Part shown: in pieces, positions 1 through 9,861 of the stretch
How positions within the stretch are numbered: the first letter of the stretch is position 1
Layout: the number at the start of each line of letters is the position of its first letter
From: Tausonia pullulans
Lineage: Eukaryota > Basidiomycota > Tremellomycetes > Cystofilobasidiales > Mrakiaceae
Length of the DNA: 64,000 nucleotides
NCBI GenBank assembly: GCA_951802195.1
Contig: OX637634.1
Span: 769,490 to 833,489, forward strand
Direction: 5' to 3'
The notes under the pieces: model-generated
What the model was told of the DNA's origin: nothing
The model's input: the letters and a program-made list of their open reading frames with translations, nothing else
Databases searched by the model: none
Translations under genes and position numbers: made by a program

Positions 1-1035
1 CTTCTTGCACCTCATCCGCTCGATCCTGCCCTGCACACTCTGCTCCTCGCACCCTCGTCCGCCGCGCCACCGACGACCCTCGAACTTGCACTTAGTCTGG
101 CACCACCGAGCCCTCCCAGACACCTGGCTAACGACGACGACGACGACGACGACGAAGGAGATCTCGACTACAATCCCACGGCCAATGACCCCCGCCCCCT
201 CTTCCCCGACCGCGCTCTCACGCGCCGACTGACCCTCTACGCCCGGTTCGAGCTCCCCTCCTCCTCCGAACAAGCTCGTCTTTTGGCGTGGACACGTTCC
301 CATCTCGGCAAGATTGAGCTACTTCGCTTGGTCTCTCCTTCCTCCTCCTACTCCTCTCCTCCATCTGGCGGCGGCGGAGGCTCCTCGGCTGAAAAGAAGG
401 ATCGGCGAGCAGCGAGAGTGCAAGCTCGATTGAACACCGCTACCGTCTCTGAAGGAACTTGTCGTCGTCGGTCTCCTGCTCTCAAACCTCCACGCGCGCT
501 CTTCCGCTCCAACTCGCTGGGCTCTTCATCCTCCTGCTCCTCCTCTTCATCCTCAGGGTCCGAAGTCTCCCTCTCCCCTCCGAGTTCGCCGGTTCGACTC
601 CGGACGCTCCACTCCCAACCACCACCCCGCCCACCACCGCTGCCCTCCTCCATTCTCGATGCAACCCGCTACCTCACACACATCCTCCAGGCGCTCGTCC
701 CTTCGCTACCGGCGTTGAGCAAGGTCGAGCTGCCCTCGGGTGGGGTGCTCTCGCGGGAGGTGAGACTAAGACTCCCTTTCCTCTCCGCCGCGAGACCGCG
801 ACTGCAAAGACTGACGATCCATTCCTTCCAGAGTTTTCCTTTCCCTCCGCATGCGCCACAGCCGAGAGATAAGGACGTTGTACCGCCGCTGCTTGTCTTT
901 GCATGGCGGGCGGCGCTCCGAGGAGGAGGAGGAGGAGGAGGAGGAGGGGGGGATGCAACGGCGGTGATGGCGGTAGGAGAGGTCGAGGCAACCGTTGGTG
1001 AGGAGGTGATGATGCGTCTCTTGGGGATGGGATGA
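1..1035 (+). CDS. C-terminal part of an unknown low-complexity protein
   Basis: The frame is open from base 1 to a TGA at 1033-1035, so at least 344 residues of the C-terminal part are present and the start lies outside the window. I do not recognise the family. Visible features are an acidic run of Asp around residues 45-51, Ser/Gly/Pro-rich stretches (including a Ser tract near codons 170-190), a more ordinary hydrophobic segment at about codons 218-280 (DATRYLTHILQALVPSLPALSKV region, quoted in part), and a run of ten Gly encoded by a (GGA)n tract near the C-terminus. No intron is needed in this part. The Ser-rich part is codon-biased to TCC/TCT and could be disordered. It is followed by the fimbrin gene in the same direction. 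The coding call rests on the long open frame and its in-frame globular segment; the function is unknown. Confidence 0.55.
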   Translation, partial: LLAPHPLDPALHTLLLAPSSAAPPTTLELALSLAPPSPPRHLANDDDDDDDEGDLDYNPTANDPRPLFPDRALTRRLTLYARFELPSSSEQARLLAWTRSHLGKIELLRLVSPSSSYSSPPSGGGGGSSAEKKDRRAARVQARLNTATVSEGTCRRRSPALKPPRALFRSNSLGSSSSCSSSSSSGSEVSLSPPSSPVRLRTLHSQPPPRPPPLPSSILDATRYLTHILQALVPSLPALSKVELPSGGVLSREVRLRLPFLSAARPRLQRLTIHSFQSFPFPPHAPQPRDKDVVPPLLVFAWRAALRGGGGGGGGGGDATAVMAVGEVEATVGEEVMMRLLGMG

Positions 1036-1611
1036 CTACCTGATGGACTGGATGCTTTGAGTCGGAGACCGAGGTCGTCAATGGCACCTCCCGGGCGAGA
1101 TGACCGCAGCAGCGCACTTCAGAACCCGTTCCTCTCAGCGCAGGGGCATCGCAGACAAAATGACAGTTTTTTCCACGTAGCACCAGGGCGGATGGCGGGT
1201 GCGCCTGCCGATATATTCGAAAACGACAGTTCTTCCTCGAGCAATCTCCGCTACCGGGTCGCTCGCCGATGACGAGGCCGCCGCCCGGCGGTACGCAAGC
1301 ACGCGTGGCCACACCGCTTTGGGAGGTCAGCGAGCGAGCCAAGCCGAGCGAGGCCTCCGCCGCGCAACCTCGCCTCCAACGACCACCTCTCTTGCTGTCT
1401 CCCTCTCCAGCCCTCTTCCCTACCTCTTCTTTCGTGCGTCTGCCCCGCCTTCCCGGCCACCTCCGCGGTCCCCAGCGCCCGGGTCTTGCCGTCGCTGACA
1501 CGTCGACTCAGACCAAAAGCCCGGCGTCGCCTTTGTCGCTGCCCATCTCGATCCCGGCCTTCCCTTCTCCTCTCACCCCCACCTCCACTCTTACCCACCC
1601 ACCTCCCCGCC
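1036..1611 (+). promoter_or_regulatory. Spacer and presumed fimbrin promoter
   Basis: No supported gene. The last 200 bp before the fimbrin ATG are strongly pyrimidine-rich (CCTCTCTTGCTGTCTCCC-type tracts), as is usual for fungal promoters and 5' leaders. I see no TATA box. Confidence 0.35.
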
Positions 1612-4271
1612 ATGGCATCTGGTCTCCAGAAGATGAAGCTCGGTCGCAAGTACCCGCAGCTTCAGGGCGGCGAGCTTGATGAGATCATCAACAAGTTCGC
1701 GTGAGTGGGCCTCTCTCCCTCCGCTCCGTGCGCGAGGAGACGGGCTTTGCTGACGTTCGCCCTGCCTGGGTTGTTCATCCATGTCTTTTCCTTCGCTCGC
1801 TCGATCGCACTCGCAGTGCCATTGACGTCGATGAGCAGGGCTCGCTCGACAAGGCGAGCGTCATTTCAGGCCTCGAGCATGCCGGCGAGGGCAACTACGA
1901 CCAGGTGCGCTTCTGGGCTCGCTCTCTCGGGGACGGCCGCTAGTTGAACAGTCGATCTCTCGCTGACGCTTCTCCGTCGATTCCTCTCAGATCCGTGAGA
2001 CGCTCAAGACGGTGGGCATCGACTCGAGCGGACGCGTCGAGCTCGAGGACTGGGTCGCCGTGAGTCTATCTCCTGTCCTTCTGTCTTGCACGATGGACGC
2101 GACGAGGAGGAGGGAAGGAGGAGGAGCCCGAGCGTCCGTCCGTCGGTCGCTGTCACCGTGCTCTCTTTCTCTCTCTCTCTCCATCCTCACCTGAGCGCGA
2201 CGATTCTGAGTTGACATTCCCCATCGCCTGCCCCTCCCCATCTAGCTCGTTACGTCGCTTCGGTCGTCTTCTGCCCAGTCGCTGCTCACTACCAAGGCCG
2301 GTAAGGTCACCGTCAAGGGCGCTGTCGGATCCAACGCTCAGCATACGATGGAGGAGGACGAGCGCGCGTCGTTCACAGCGCACATCAACGGCGTGCGTTC
2401 CTGAACGGACAGAGAAAACGATGGTGTGACTGATTGGCTGACTGCACGTCTCGCCGGACCTTGCAGGTGCTCGCCGGCGACAAGGACATCGACCACCTCC
2501 TGCCTATCCCCGAGAACACGATGCAGCTGTTCGACGAGTGCCGAGGTACGTTCCAGCTCTCTGGTTCTTCAATGATATGGGGTTCTGACGAGAGTCCCGC
2601 CCATAGACGGTCTCATTCTCTGCAAGCTCATCAACGACTCGGTCCCGGACACGATCGACGAGCGTGTCCTTAACAAGCCGTCGGTCTCCAAGGGGAAGCC
2701 GAAGCCTCTCAACGCCTTCCAGATCACGGAGAACAACAACATCGTTATCACCTCTTCCAAGGGTATCGGATGCTCGGTCGTCAACATCGGACCGCAGGAC
2801 ATCGCTGACGGTACGGAGCACCTCATCCTCGGTCTCATCTGGCAAATCATTCGGAGGGGTCTCCTGTCTAAGGTTGGCATCAAACACCACCCGGAGCTCT
2901 ACCGCCTCCTCGACGACGGGGAGACGATCGAAGAATTCCTCCGTCTCCCGCCGGACCAGATCCTCCTCCGCTGGTTCAACTACCACCTCAAGGCTGCCAA
3001 CTGGCCCAGGAGGTGAGACCGGTTCTCTCGAGTGCCTGCGTGTGAAGCAGACACCCAAGCTAATTGTCCCCTTGTTGACCCCCCCCCCCCCCCCCCCCCC
3101 CTCCCCTCCCTCCCCTCCCTTCCCACCCAGGGTTGCCAACTTTTCCAAGGACATCCAGGACGGTGAGAACTACACTGTCCTCCTCAATCAGCTCAAGCCG
3201 GACCAGTGCTCGCGCGACCCGCTCAATACCAAGGACCTCCACCAGCGGGCAGAGCAGGTCTTGCAGAACGCTGACCGCATCGGATGTCGCAAGTACCTCA
3301 CGCCGTCGTCGCTTGTCGCTGGAAACCCCAAGCTTAACCTCGCCTTCGTCGCCCACCTGTTCAACACATGGCCTGGGCTCCAGGCGCTTGAGGAGCACGA
3401 GGCGCCTCCGCCCGTCGAGGACTTTGACGCCGAAGGAGAGCGCGAGGCCCGTGTTTTCACGCTCTGGCTCAACTCGCTTGACGTCGAGCCGGGAGTCTAC
3501 AACCTCTTCGAGGATCTCAAGGTGATAGAGCGGGTTAAAGAGCGAACCGCGACGAATGAAACTGACGTCGCGCTTCTTATTCACAGGACGGTCACGTCCT
3601 CCTCCAGGCGTTCGACAAGGTTGTCCCCGGCTCAGTCATCTGGCGTCGGGTGACGAAGCCCAAGGAGGGCCAGGAGCTCTCCCGGTTTAAGGCCGTTGAG
3701 AACACCAACTACGCCGTCGAGCTCGCCTCGGCCAACGGCATGCGTATGGTCGGAATTCAGGGAGCCGACATCGTCGACGGCACCCGGACGCTCGTTCTTG
3801 GTCTCGTCTGGCAGCTCATGCGACTCAACATCGACAAGACACTCGCCTCGCTTTCGAGGAACGGCAAGGGTGTCACGGACACGGAAATCGTCCGCTGGGC
3901 AAATGACACGGTCGCCAAGTCGGGCAAGAAGAGCTCGATGCGGTCGCTGAGGGACTCGGCGCTTGCCAACGGCCACTTCTTCCTCGACCTCGTCGACTCG
4001 CTCCGCCCAGGAATCGTCGACCAGTCGCTTGTCGAGCCGGGAAACACCGAGGACGAGTGCATCCTCAATGGTGGGTGCTCGCTGTCCCTGCCCTCTCTCT
4101 CTCTCTTTCCCACGTGGCTGACCTTTCGCTCTTCCAGCCCGTCTCGCGATCTCCGTTCTCCGCAAGCTCGGCGGAGTCGTCTTCGTCGTCGCCGAGGACC
4201 TCGTCGAGGAGAAGCCCAAGCTCCGGCTCACCTTTGTCGCCGCAACACTCAGCCTCGTCAGCGCCAAATAA
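1612..4271 (+). CDS. SAC6: Fimbrin (plastin), actin-bundling protein
   Basis: Cross-links actin filaments in cortical patches and the cytokinetic ring. The first exon (ATG 1612-1614, donor GTGAGT at 1701) encodes [16 protein letters not shown] and joins 1817 to give [14 protein letters not shown], an EF-hand-like headpiece. Four calponin-homology domains follow, forming two actin-binding modules. Examples of recognisable strings are KINE-type '[16 protein letters not shown]' after the 3522-3586 intron and '[16 protein letters not shown]' around 3780-3830. The frame ends in [11 protein letters not shown] at 4269-4271, the expected fimbrin C-terminus. At least seven introns are present. The intron at about 3014-3130 carries a run of 23 C just before its acceptor. 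The gene is complete and of normal family length (roughly 600 residues). It converges on the hydrolase gene at 5069-7040. Confidence 0.95.
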
Positions 4272-5068
4272 GTCGAGCGTGCGAAGCGAGCCTCTCTGTT
4301 TCCCTCTTCTCCTCTTATCTTTGCTCTTCCTATACGGCTCGACATCTTCTTCCTCTGTGCTCCGATATTATTTGAATGCCCTGTAACGAAGGCCAGGTTG
4401 CGTCGAGCAGGAATGGAAGGAGGCCGCCACCCGGGGTCAACTTCGAGGCTCTTGCCGGCTACATCTGTGCGATGGACGGACGCAGGAGAGCAAGGGAGAG
4501 AGATCACCCAGCGCGGGTGTGCCCGACGGAGAGGGAGAGAGGTAAGGGGAAGGAATGGCACAAGGAGGTTAACCGGATGCAATGGGCATGAAAGAGCGAA
4601 GAGCTCGGGAGGGGCGGGGGGGGGGGGGGGCGGTTGAGTGCTTCAACGGCGCGAGATGGGAGAGGACCGTCGGAAGAAACCTCGAAAGTCACGGACCCGA
4701 GCATCCCGACCGTCCTCTCTCATCTTCCCCGCTGAATGACCCACCTTCGTTCGTAGGGCTTCGCCTCCGCCCGTTATTTGTTCCGTCACCTTCCCGCCCT
4801 GTGTTGGGTGCGCTCTCTTGTTTGTCTCATGAGGGCCACCTCCTTCATGGAAGGACTGGTGAGCACCGCAGGCACGCATCAAAGGGAGCTTTGAAGGAGC
4901 ATTCGGGTGATAGGTAGACAGCTCCGCGGGCTTGCCCCAGCCCTTACCATGCTTGAGTTGGAGAATCAGCTGCCTGATCCGCGAGCTCACAATGCACCCT
5001 TTCATCGGGGGCGCGGCGCGCAAATTAAGAGAGAGAGAGTAGATAGCGACGCTTCCTGAGCGTCCACT
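4272..5068. other. Convergent intergenic spacer
   Basis: Lies between the 3' ends of fimbrin and the hydrolase gene. It contains a run of 15 G at 4616-4630 and purine-rich sequence. I see no gene, RNA or repeat in it. Confidence 0.5.
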
Positions 5069-7040
5069 CTAAAGCTTGGCTTCACGCCTGCCCTTACCAA
5101 ATCTATCAACCAAATACTCAGCGATTACGGCCCCAAGCTCCTCGGGCGCCTCCTGCGTGATGAGATGGCCGGCGCTCTCGACGACGACGTTTGACGTCTG
5201 GGACGCTTGGTTGCCCGAGGGACCGCCGTTCTCGCGTGAGAGGAAGTGGACGAGCTCGAGGTGGTCCTCCCGCTTGCCAGACCTGAAGTGAACGTCGATG
5301 CGGTCAGCTCCCTGCGCTCTTTCTCTCTCTCTCGCCCCCTACTTCGGTGTGGAACCTACACCTCGCCCTTGCCCGGCAGGACCCATCGGACGTCCTCGCA
5401 CGCGTTCGAGACCTTGCCGCCGAACTTCAGTCGGTCCCAGACCTCGCCCATGGCGTTTGACTCGGAGAAGACGAGCGCCTCGGCCCAGCGGGGGAACGCG
5501 AGCGTCACGGCGCCGTCTGGGTCGGCTGGGTCGACGGGGGTGAGCCCGTTCGAGAGGTACGACTCGAACTGGATTGGGTCGAACGCTTGGAAGAAGGGGG
5601 ACAGGAGAAGCGAGGTGCGGGCAAGATCTCTGTCGTTGTTGAACTCAGTCAGCTGGAGAGCTCGTCCCTTGAGCAAGTAGGCGCCAAGTACCTCGATGGC
5701 CAGATGTCCTTGCGACCCATGGCGCCGCGGACGAGCCACGAGGGCTTGGCCACCTTGGATCGCATCTGCTCCTTGTAGTATGATTGATCTGGGTTGAGGA
5801 TCTGGAGAGCGCGCAATGTTCAAGGTAAAGGGTGACGTCGGCATGGAACATAGAGGCGACGACGAACCATCGGGTCAACCAGAATCAAGCCATCCCAGAT
5901 GGAGTGCCCCTTGGTGGCGGCATCGAGCTCGGCGAGAAGCCAGGCGTTCCCCGAGAAGCTGTGGCCAACGCCAACAAGGTTAGACCGACGGCTGCGCTCT
6001 GACTGGTGCTCAAGGACCGTAGGGAGCGGGACCGGCGAGAACTGGGCCGGGAGATAATGCTGAACGAAGGATGCCACGTCGCGAGCATGGTCGGACCAGG
6101 TGAACGTGGGGCCTGTTCCCGGCGAATTGAGCGAGGTTGCCATTGTCCAGACCTCGGAGACGCGGAAGGGGAGATGGCGAGGGATGAAATCGAGGGCCTT
6201 TTGGACCGGGTAAAACCAGTTCTGGGGGGAAAAGATATTGTCGATGTCAGCAAGCTAGAGCAGTAGGCGGCGCGTCACGTCCACACCGCCGCCTGCGGCC
6301 CTGCTCACCTCGGCCGGGAGACCGTTGGCGTGACCCTATCGAGGCGCTCGTTGTCAGCGGGACATCCAGGCTGGGGCTGGAGGATCATGGCTCACCATGA
6401 CCAGCGTGATCTCGTCCTTCCAACCGTCGCCGTGCTTCGCCTCTCGGACGAAGCGGTCGATGCGAATCTCCAGCGGCGTACCGACTTTCATGTCGTCCTC
6501 GTTCTGAAACAGTCTCCCGCCATCCTCGAACGAGTCGTGGGAGTACTGCGTGAGCTCCTGCATCTCGGCTTTGATGCGTTCAACGCGCGTCCGCTTGTCC
6601 TCGGAGCCTTCGGGCGTGACCTTCCAGAGGTCGGCCGCAGGTCGGGGCGCAGGTGGCGAAGACGCGTACCGTTGGGATCGGGGGAATGCCGCGGGGAGGA
6701 TGTGGTGGGTGTGGGTGAAGCCGGGGATAGGCGAGGGCTTCAGCGCCGGAGACAACGCCGATGCCGTCGTCGAACGAGGAGCAGGTGTCGCCGGCGGCAC
6801 GACGAAGGGCAGGAGAGGGCGAGCGGGCACCGTTCTCTCGGCCGGATTGGGCGCGACGTAGGAGGGTCGAGGAAGCGAGGGTCTAGGCGGCATGAACGAC
6901 GGCTGGTCAACGTTGGTGTTGATGAATGGGGGAGACACCGTTGAGGAGGGACCATACCGAAAGGTGGTCTTCGTCATTCGTCCCTTCGGGCCGAACCTCG
7001 CCGGGTCGCGACGGAAACAAGGAGAAGCCGAAGCAGCCAT
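5069..7040 (-). CDS. Alpha/beta-hydrolase with C-terminal peroxisomal signal AKL
   Basis: Predicted serine hydrolase of the alpha/beta fold (lipase/esterase type). The ATG is at 7038-7040 (MAASASPCFRRDPARF). A Pro-rich N-terminal region of about 100 residues precedes the catalytic domain. The nucleophile elbow GHSFSG is encoded near 5960 (VGVGHSFSGNAWLLAE). The likely catalytic His is in the last exon (ESAGHLITQEAPEEL), where such enzymes carry it. The protein ends ...GRREAKL-TAG (stop 5069-5071). AKL is a canonical type 1 peroxisomal targeting signal. The layout resembles fungal Lpx1/AKT2-like peroxisomal hydrolases, which gives a plausible role in peroxisomal lipid or ester turnover, but the substrate is unknown. 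Several short introns interrupt the gene, for example between the Pro-rich region and the HSFSG exon. It shares a 254-bp divergent promoter with the FAD oxidoreductase at 7295. Confidence 0.8.
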
Positions 7041-7294
7041 CCCGATTCTCCAGGCGGCTATGGATGGGCCGGACGCCCGAATGCCCGGAAAGAGGAAAGC
7101 TAGCAGAGATGAGATTGATTTCTTGCCAAACGATGGAACGTGATGCCCTGCTGCGCTCTCCTCTCATCGTTCCCCTCCCCCCCTTTCTTCATGGTCCGCC
7201 CGTCGGAGGATCGGAGAAGGCCGACAGTCCTTGCCCTTCCTCTCTCTCTCTCCTTGTCGCCTTATTCACTCGCCTTATCGCGTCAACCACCACC
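7041..7294. promoter_or_regulatory. Divergent promoter, hydrolase / FAD oxidoreductase
   Basis: 254 bp between two ATGs facing away from each other. CT-rich leader (TCCTTGCCCTTCCTCTCTCTC) before the right-hand ATG. No clear TATA box. Confidence 0.5.
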
Positions 7295-9712
7295 ATGTCA
7301 ACCTTCCCTCAGCCCTTCATCTCCTCCACTTCTCACTGGCAAGCCACCAACCGTGGCCCAGGCTCCCTCTGGGGTCTCAACGCCGACGCACCCATCCCCG
7401 AATCAGCCGACCTAGTCATCATCGGAGGAGGACTTGCCGGTTGCGCCCTTGCTTATTTCTTGACCAGGCCCGGCGCAGAGGGCGAAGGCAAACGGATTGT
7501 GCTTCTCGAGGCCAAGGATATCGGCTCAGGCGCTAGTGAGTGCCGTCCTGAGCGAGGTGCCGCCGAGACATGGCGCGCTGATTTGCCCTTCTATCTAGCT
7601 GGCCGGAACGGCGGCCAGTATGTCGATCCCAGACTATGAGGATGTTGTGAGCAGGCTCTCACTATTTATTGATCTTAACAGCATTGGACCTGCCACCTCC
7701 GAGGCGTGGGCCAGCCTCATGGCACTATATCCGGACGGACCTGGCCTCTCGAGGGAGGAAGCGACTCGGGTCATTCAGGCCGAGCGCGACAACCTTGATC
7801 TTGCAGAGTCCATCATCAAGAAGGAGAGGCTGAACGTCGATTTTTGGCGGGGGAATCTCTGCGAGAGTAAGGGCTCTTTGTTGATGTACTCGGAGCTTTC
7901 ACGTTGACGTGCATCTCTTTCGACGACAAGCTCATGATACACTTGCCGAGACTCTGATTCGCAAAGCCGAATACGATGCCTGGCTCAAGGCGCGAGAGGA
8001 GCTCGGCCTCCAGGGAAACGGAGACACGCGCTTTGTTGAGGGAGAGGAAGCGAAACGGGTCCGTCGTATTGCTTCGTTGCCCGCGCACTTCCTATGCTCA
8101 CCAAGTTTTCCAATCAGATCTCCCGCTTCGACAAGGTCACCTCAGTTCAGATTCGTCCTGGTGCTAGCGTCCACTCGTTCGTCCAGCTTGACAGGATCGC
8201 GCATGCTGGTAGACGCTTATCAGTCTTTCTCACACCTACAAGCCACAAACTGTGCTCAGCCCTCGCCCAGCTCGCCCTCGACTCAACGTCCTCAAACTTC
8301 TCTATCCACTCTTGGTCTCCGGTGTCGTCCTTGAAACGCACGTCCGGTGGTTTGCTCGTCGAGATGACTAAGAAACGCGGCCTAGCTGCCTCGAAAGTCA
8401 TCCTCTGTACCAACGCCCACACAGCGTGAGTCTCACTGTCCCATCTGAGATGTCGTCTTCCCGCCAACTTACGCCTCATTCCAGGAACTTCTTTCCCGAG
8501 GGAGAACCTCTCCACACACAGTGCGCCGTCCATCATCGTCACCCATCTGTAGCATTGCTGATCTTTCGCTTCTTCCCGCCTTCACAGCATCCAGCCGCGT
8601 CTCGCTCAGTGCTCTCTTATCACGCCACCAACAACGTACTCTGGCTCTTCAGCACTTCGGCACACGTACAACATGGACGATGGCTACTACCTAGTTCAGG
8701 TGAGTCCCATGAGCCAGCCGTGCCTTCGCTTAGTCTCTGACCCTGAGACATTTAAGACGCCCGAAGGCGGCTTTGTCCTCGGCGGAGGCTTCGACGTTCT
8801 CGTCGATGAAGGTCTCGCAAGGCCTGAGCAACGGGAGGGCGTGACAGACGACAGCGACGTGATCCCAGAGTGGACAGATCGTGAGCGGCTTCTCCTCTCG
8901 ACGTATCACCGGATTTCTTGCTAACTGATCACGCCAAAAAAACAAAAAAAAAAAGTTCTCGCTTCGTACTGCAAGACGCACTTCTCTGGTTGGGGACCTG
9001 AGGGACTCGGAGAAGGTAAACCTCTGGTTCCCAAATGCAGCGATGGCTTAGGCGCTGACACCGCCTGTAGGTCTCACCAGGGTTTGGACGGGTATCCTGA
9101 CGCACGGTGAGACTTTCGCTGGGCCCATCTCCATCATTCAGCTCCTACTGACCTCTCTTGATCGCAGTCAAGGACATTGTGCCTCTTGTTGGGCCAGTCC
9201 CTGGGCGAGAGGGCCTGTTCATTGCTGCTGGGTGAGTTAGCAGCCCTTGCGCAGTCTTCCATCTCCTTGACTAACATCTGCCTCCCAGCTTCAACGGCCA
9301 TGGCATGGTCAGTGCCGACTTCTTCTCCGGCTCTCCCTGTCTGCCTTTTCAGCACTGATTCGCCTTTCCACGAATTCTCCAGTCCCGCATCTTCTCCACC
9401 GCCCGAGCCCTCGCCGCCCAGCTCCAAACTGGGCAATGGGACGACGCACTTCTCCCGCGATCCTTCGAATGTACAACCGAGCGACTCGAGCGCGTTCGCA
9501 AGCTCGAGGAGGAGACGGGCATTGACGCGCACAATAGTACGCTAGAGAGGGAGTCGAGATTAAGCGCGGCAAGGGCGAGGGCGAGGGCGCGCGCCACCGC
9601 CGCCTCCTTCCCGAGCGGCACTGGGGAGAAGGGATTGCCGGTCGAGTTCATTAAGGAGAAGCAGGCTGAGCCGGAACAGGAGAAGAAGGGGTGGACTTGC
9701 GTCGTCGGTTGA
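7295..9712 (+). CDS. FAD-dependent oxidoreductase (DAO family)
   Basis: Flavoenzyme of the D-amino-acid oxidase/glycine oxidase-like superfamily, which oxidises amines or amino acids. Residues 38-60 form the Rossmann FAD site (ADLVIIGGGLAGCALAYFL). Splicing the GTATGT intron at 7619 restores GRNGGHIGPATSEAW, the family's second signature. Later exons carry VILCTNAHTA, YNMDDGYYLVQ, THFSGWGPEGLGE and, near the end, the hallmark FNGHGM followed by a helical tail. Roughly ten short introns are needed, so internal coordinates are approximate. The final exon ends ...KKGWTCVVG-TGA (9710-9712). The last four residues, CVVG, resemble a CaaX prenylation box with an unusual final Gly. Substrate cannot be told from sequence. 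Start chosen at the first ATG (7295), which directly precedes MSTFPQPFISSTSHW, a normal N-terminus for fungal members. Confidence 0.85.
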
Positions 9713-9861
9713 TAAAGAGGAAGACAGGCAAGTATGATCGAAGAAGAAGATCACATGATATCAGGCAAGGGCATAGGGTCGTGAAAGATCAGGAGGTAAG
9801 AGGGAAAAGAACATCAAGCCGGAGGAGCGAATGGAAGAGTAGAAATCGAGAGAAAACAAAG

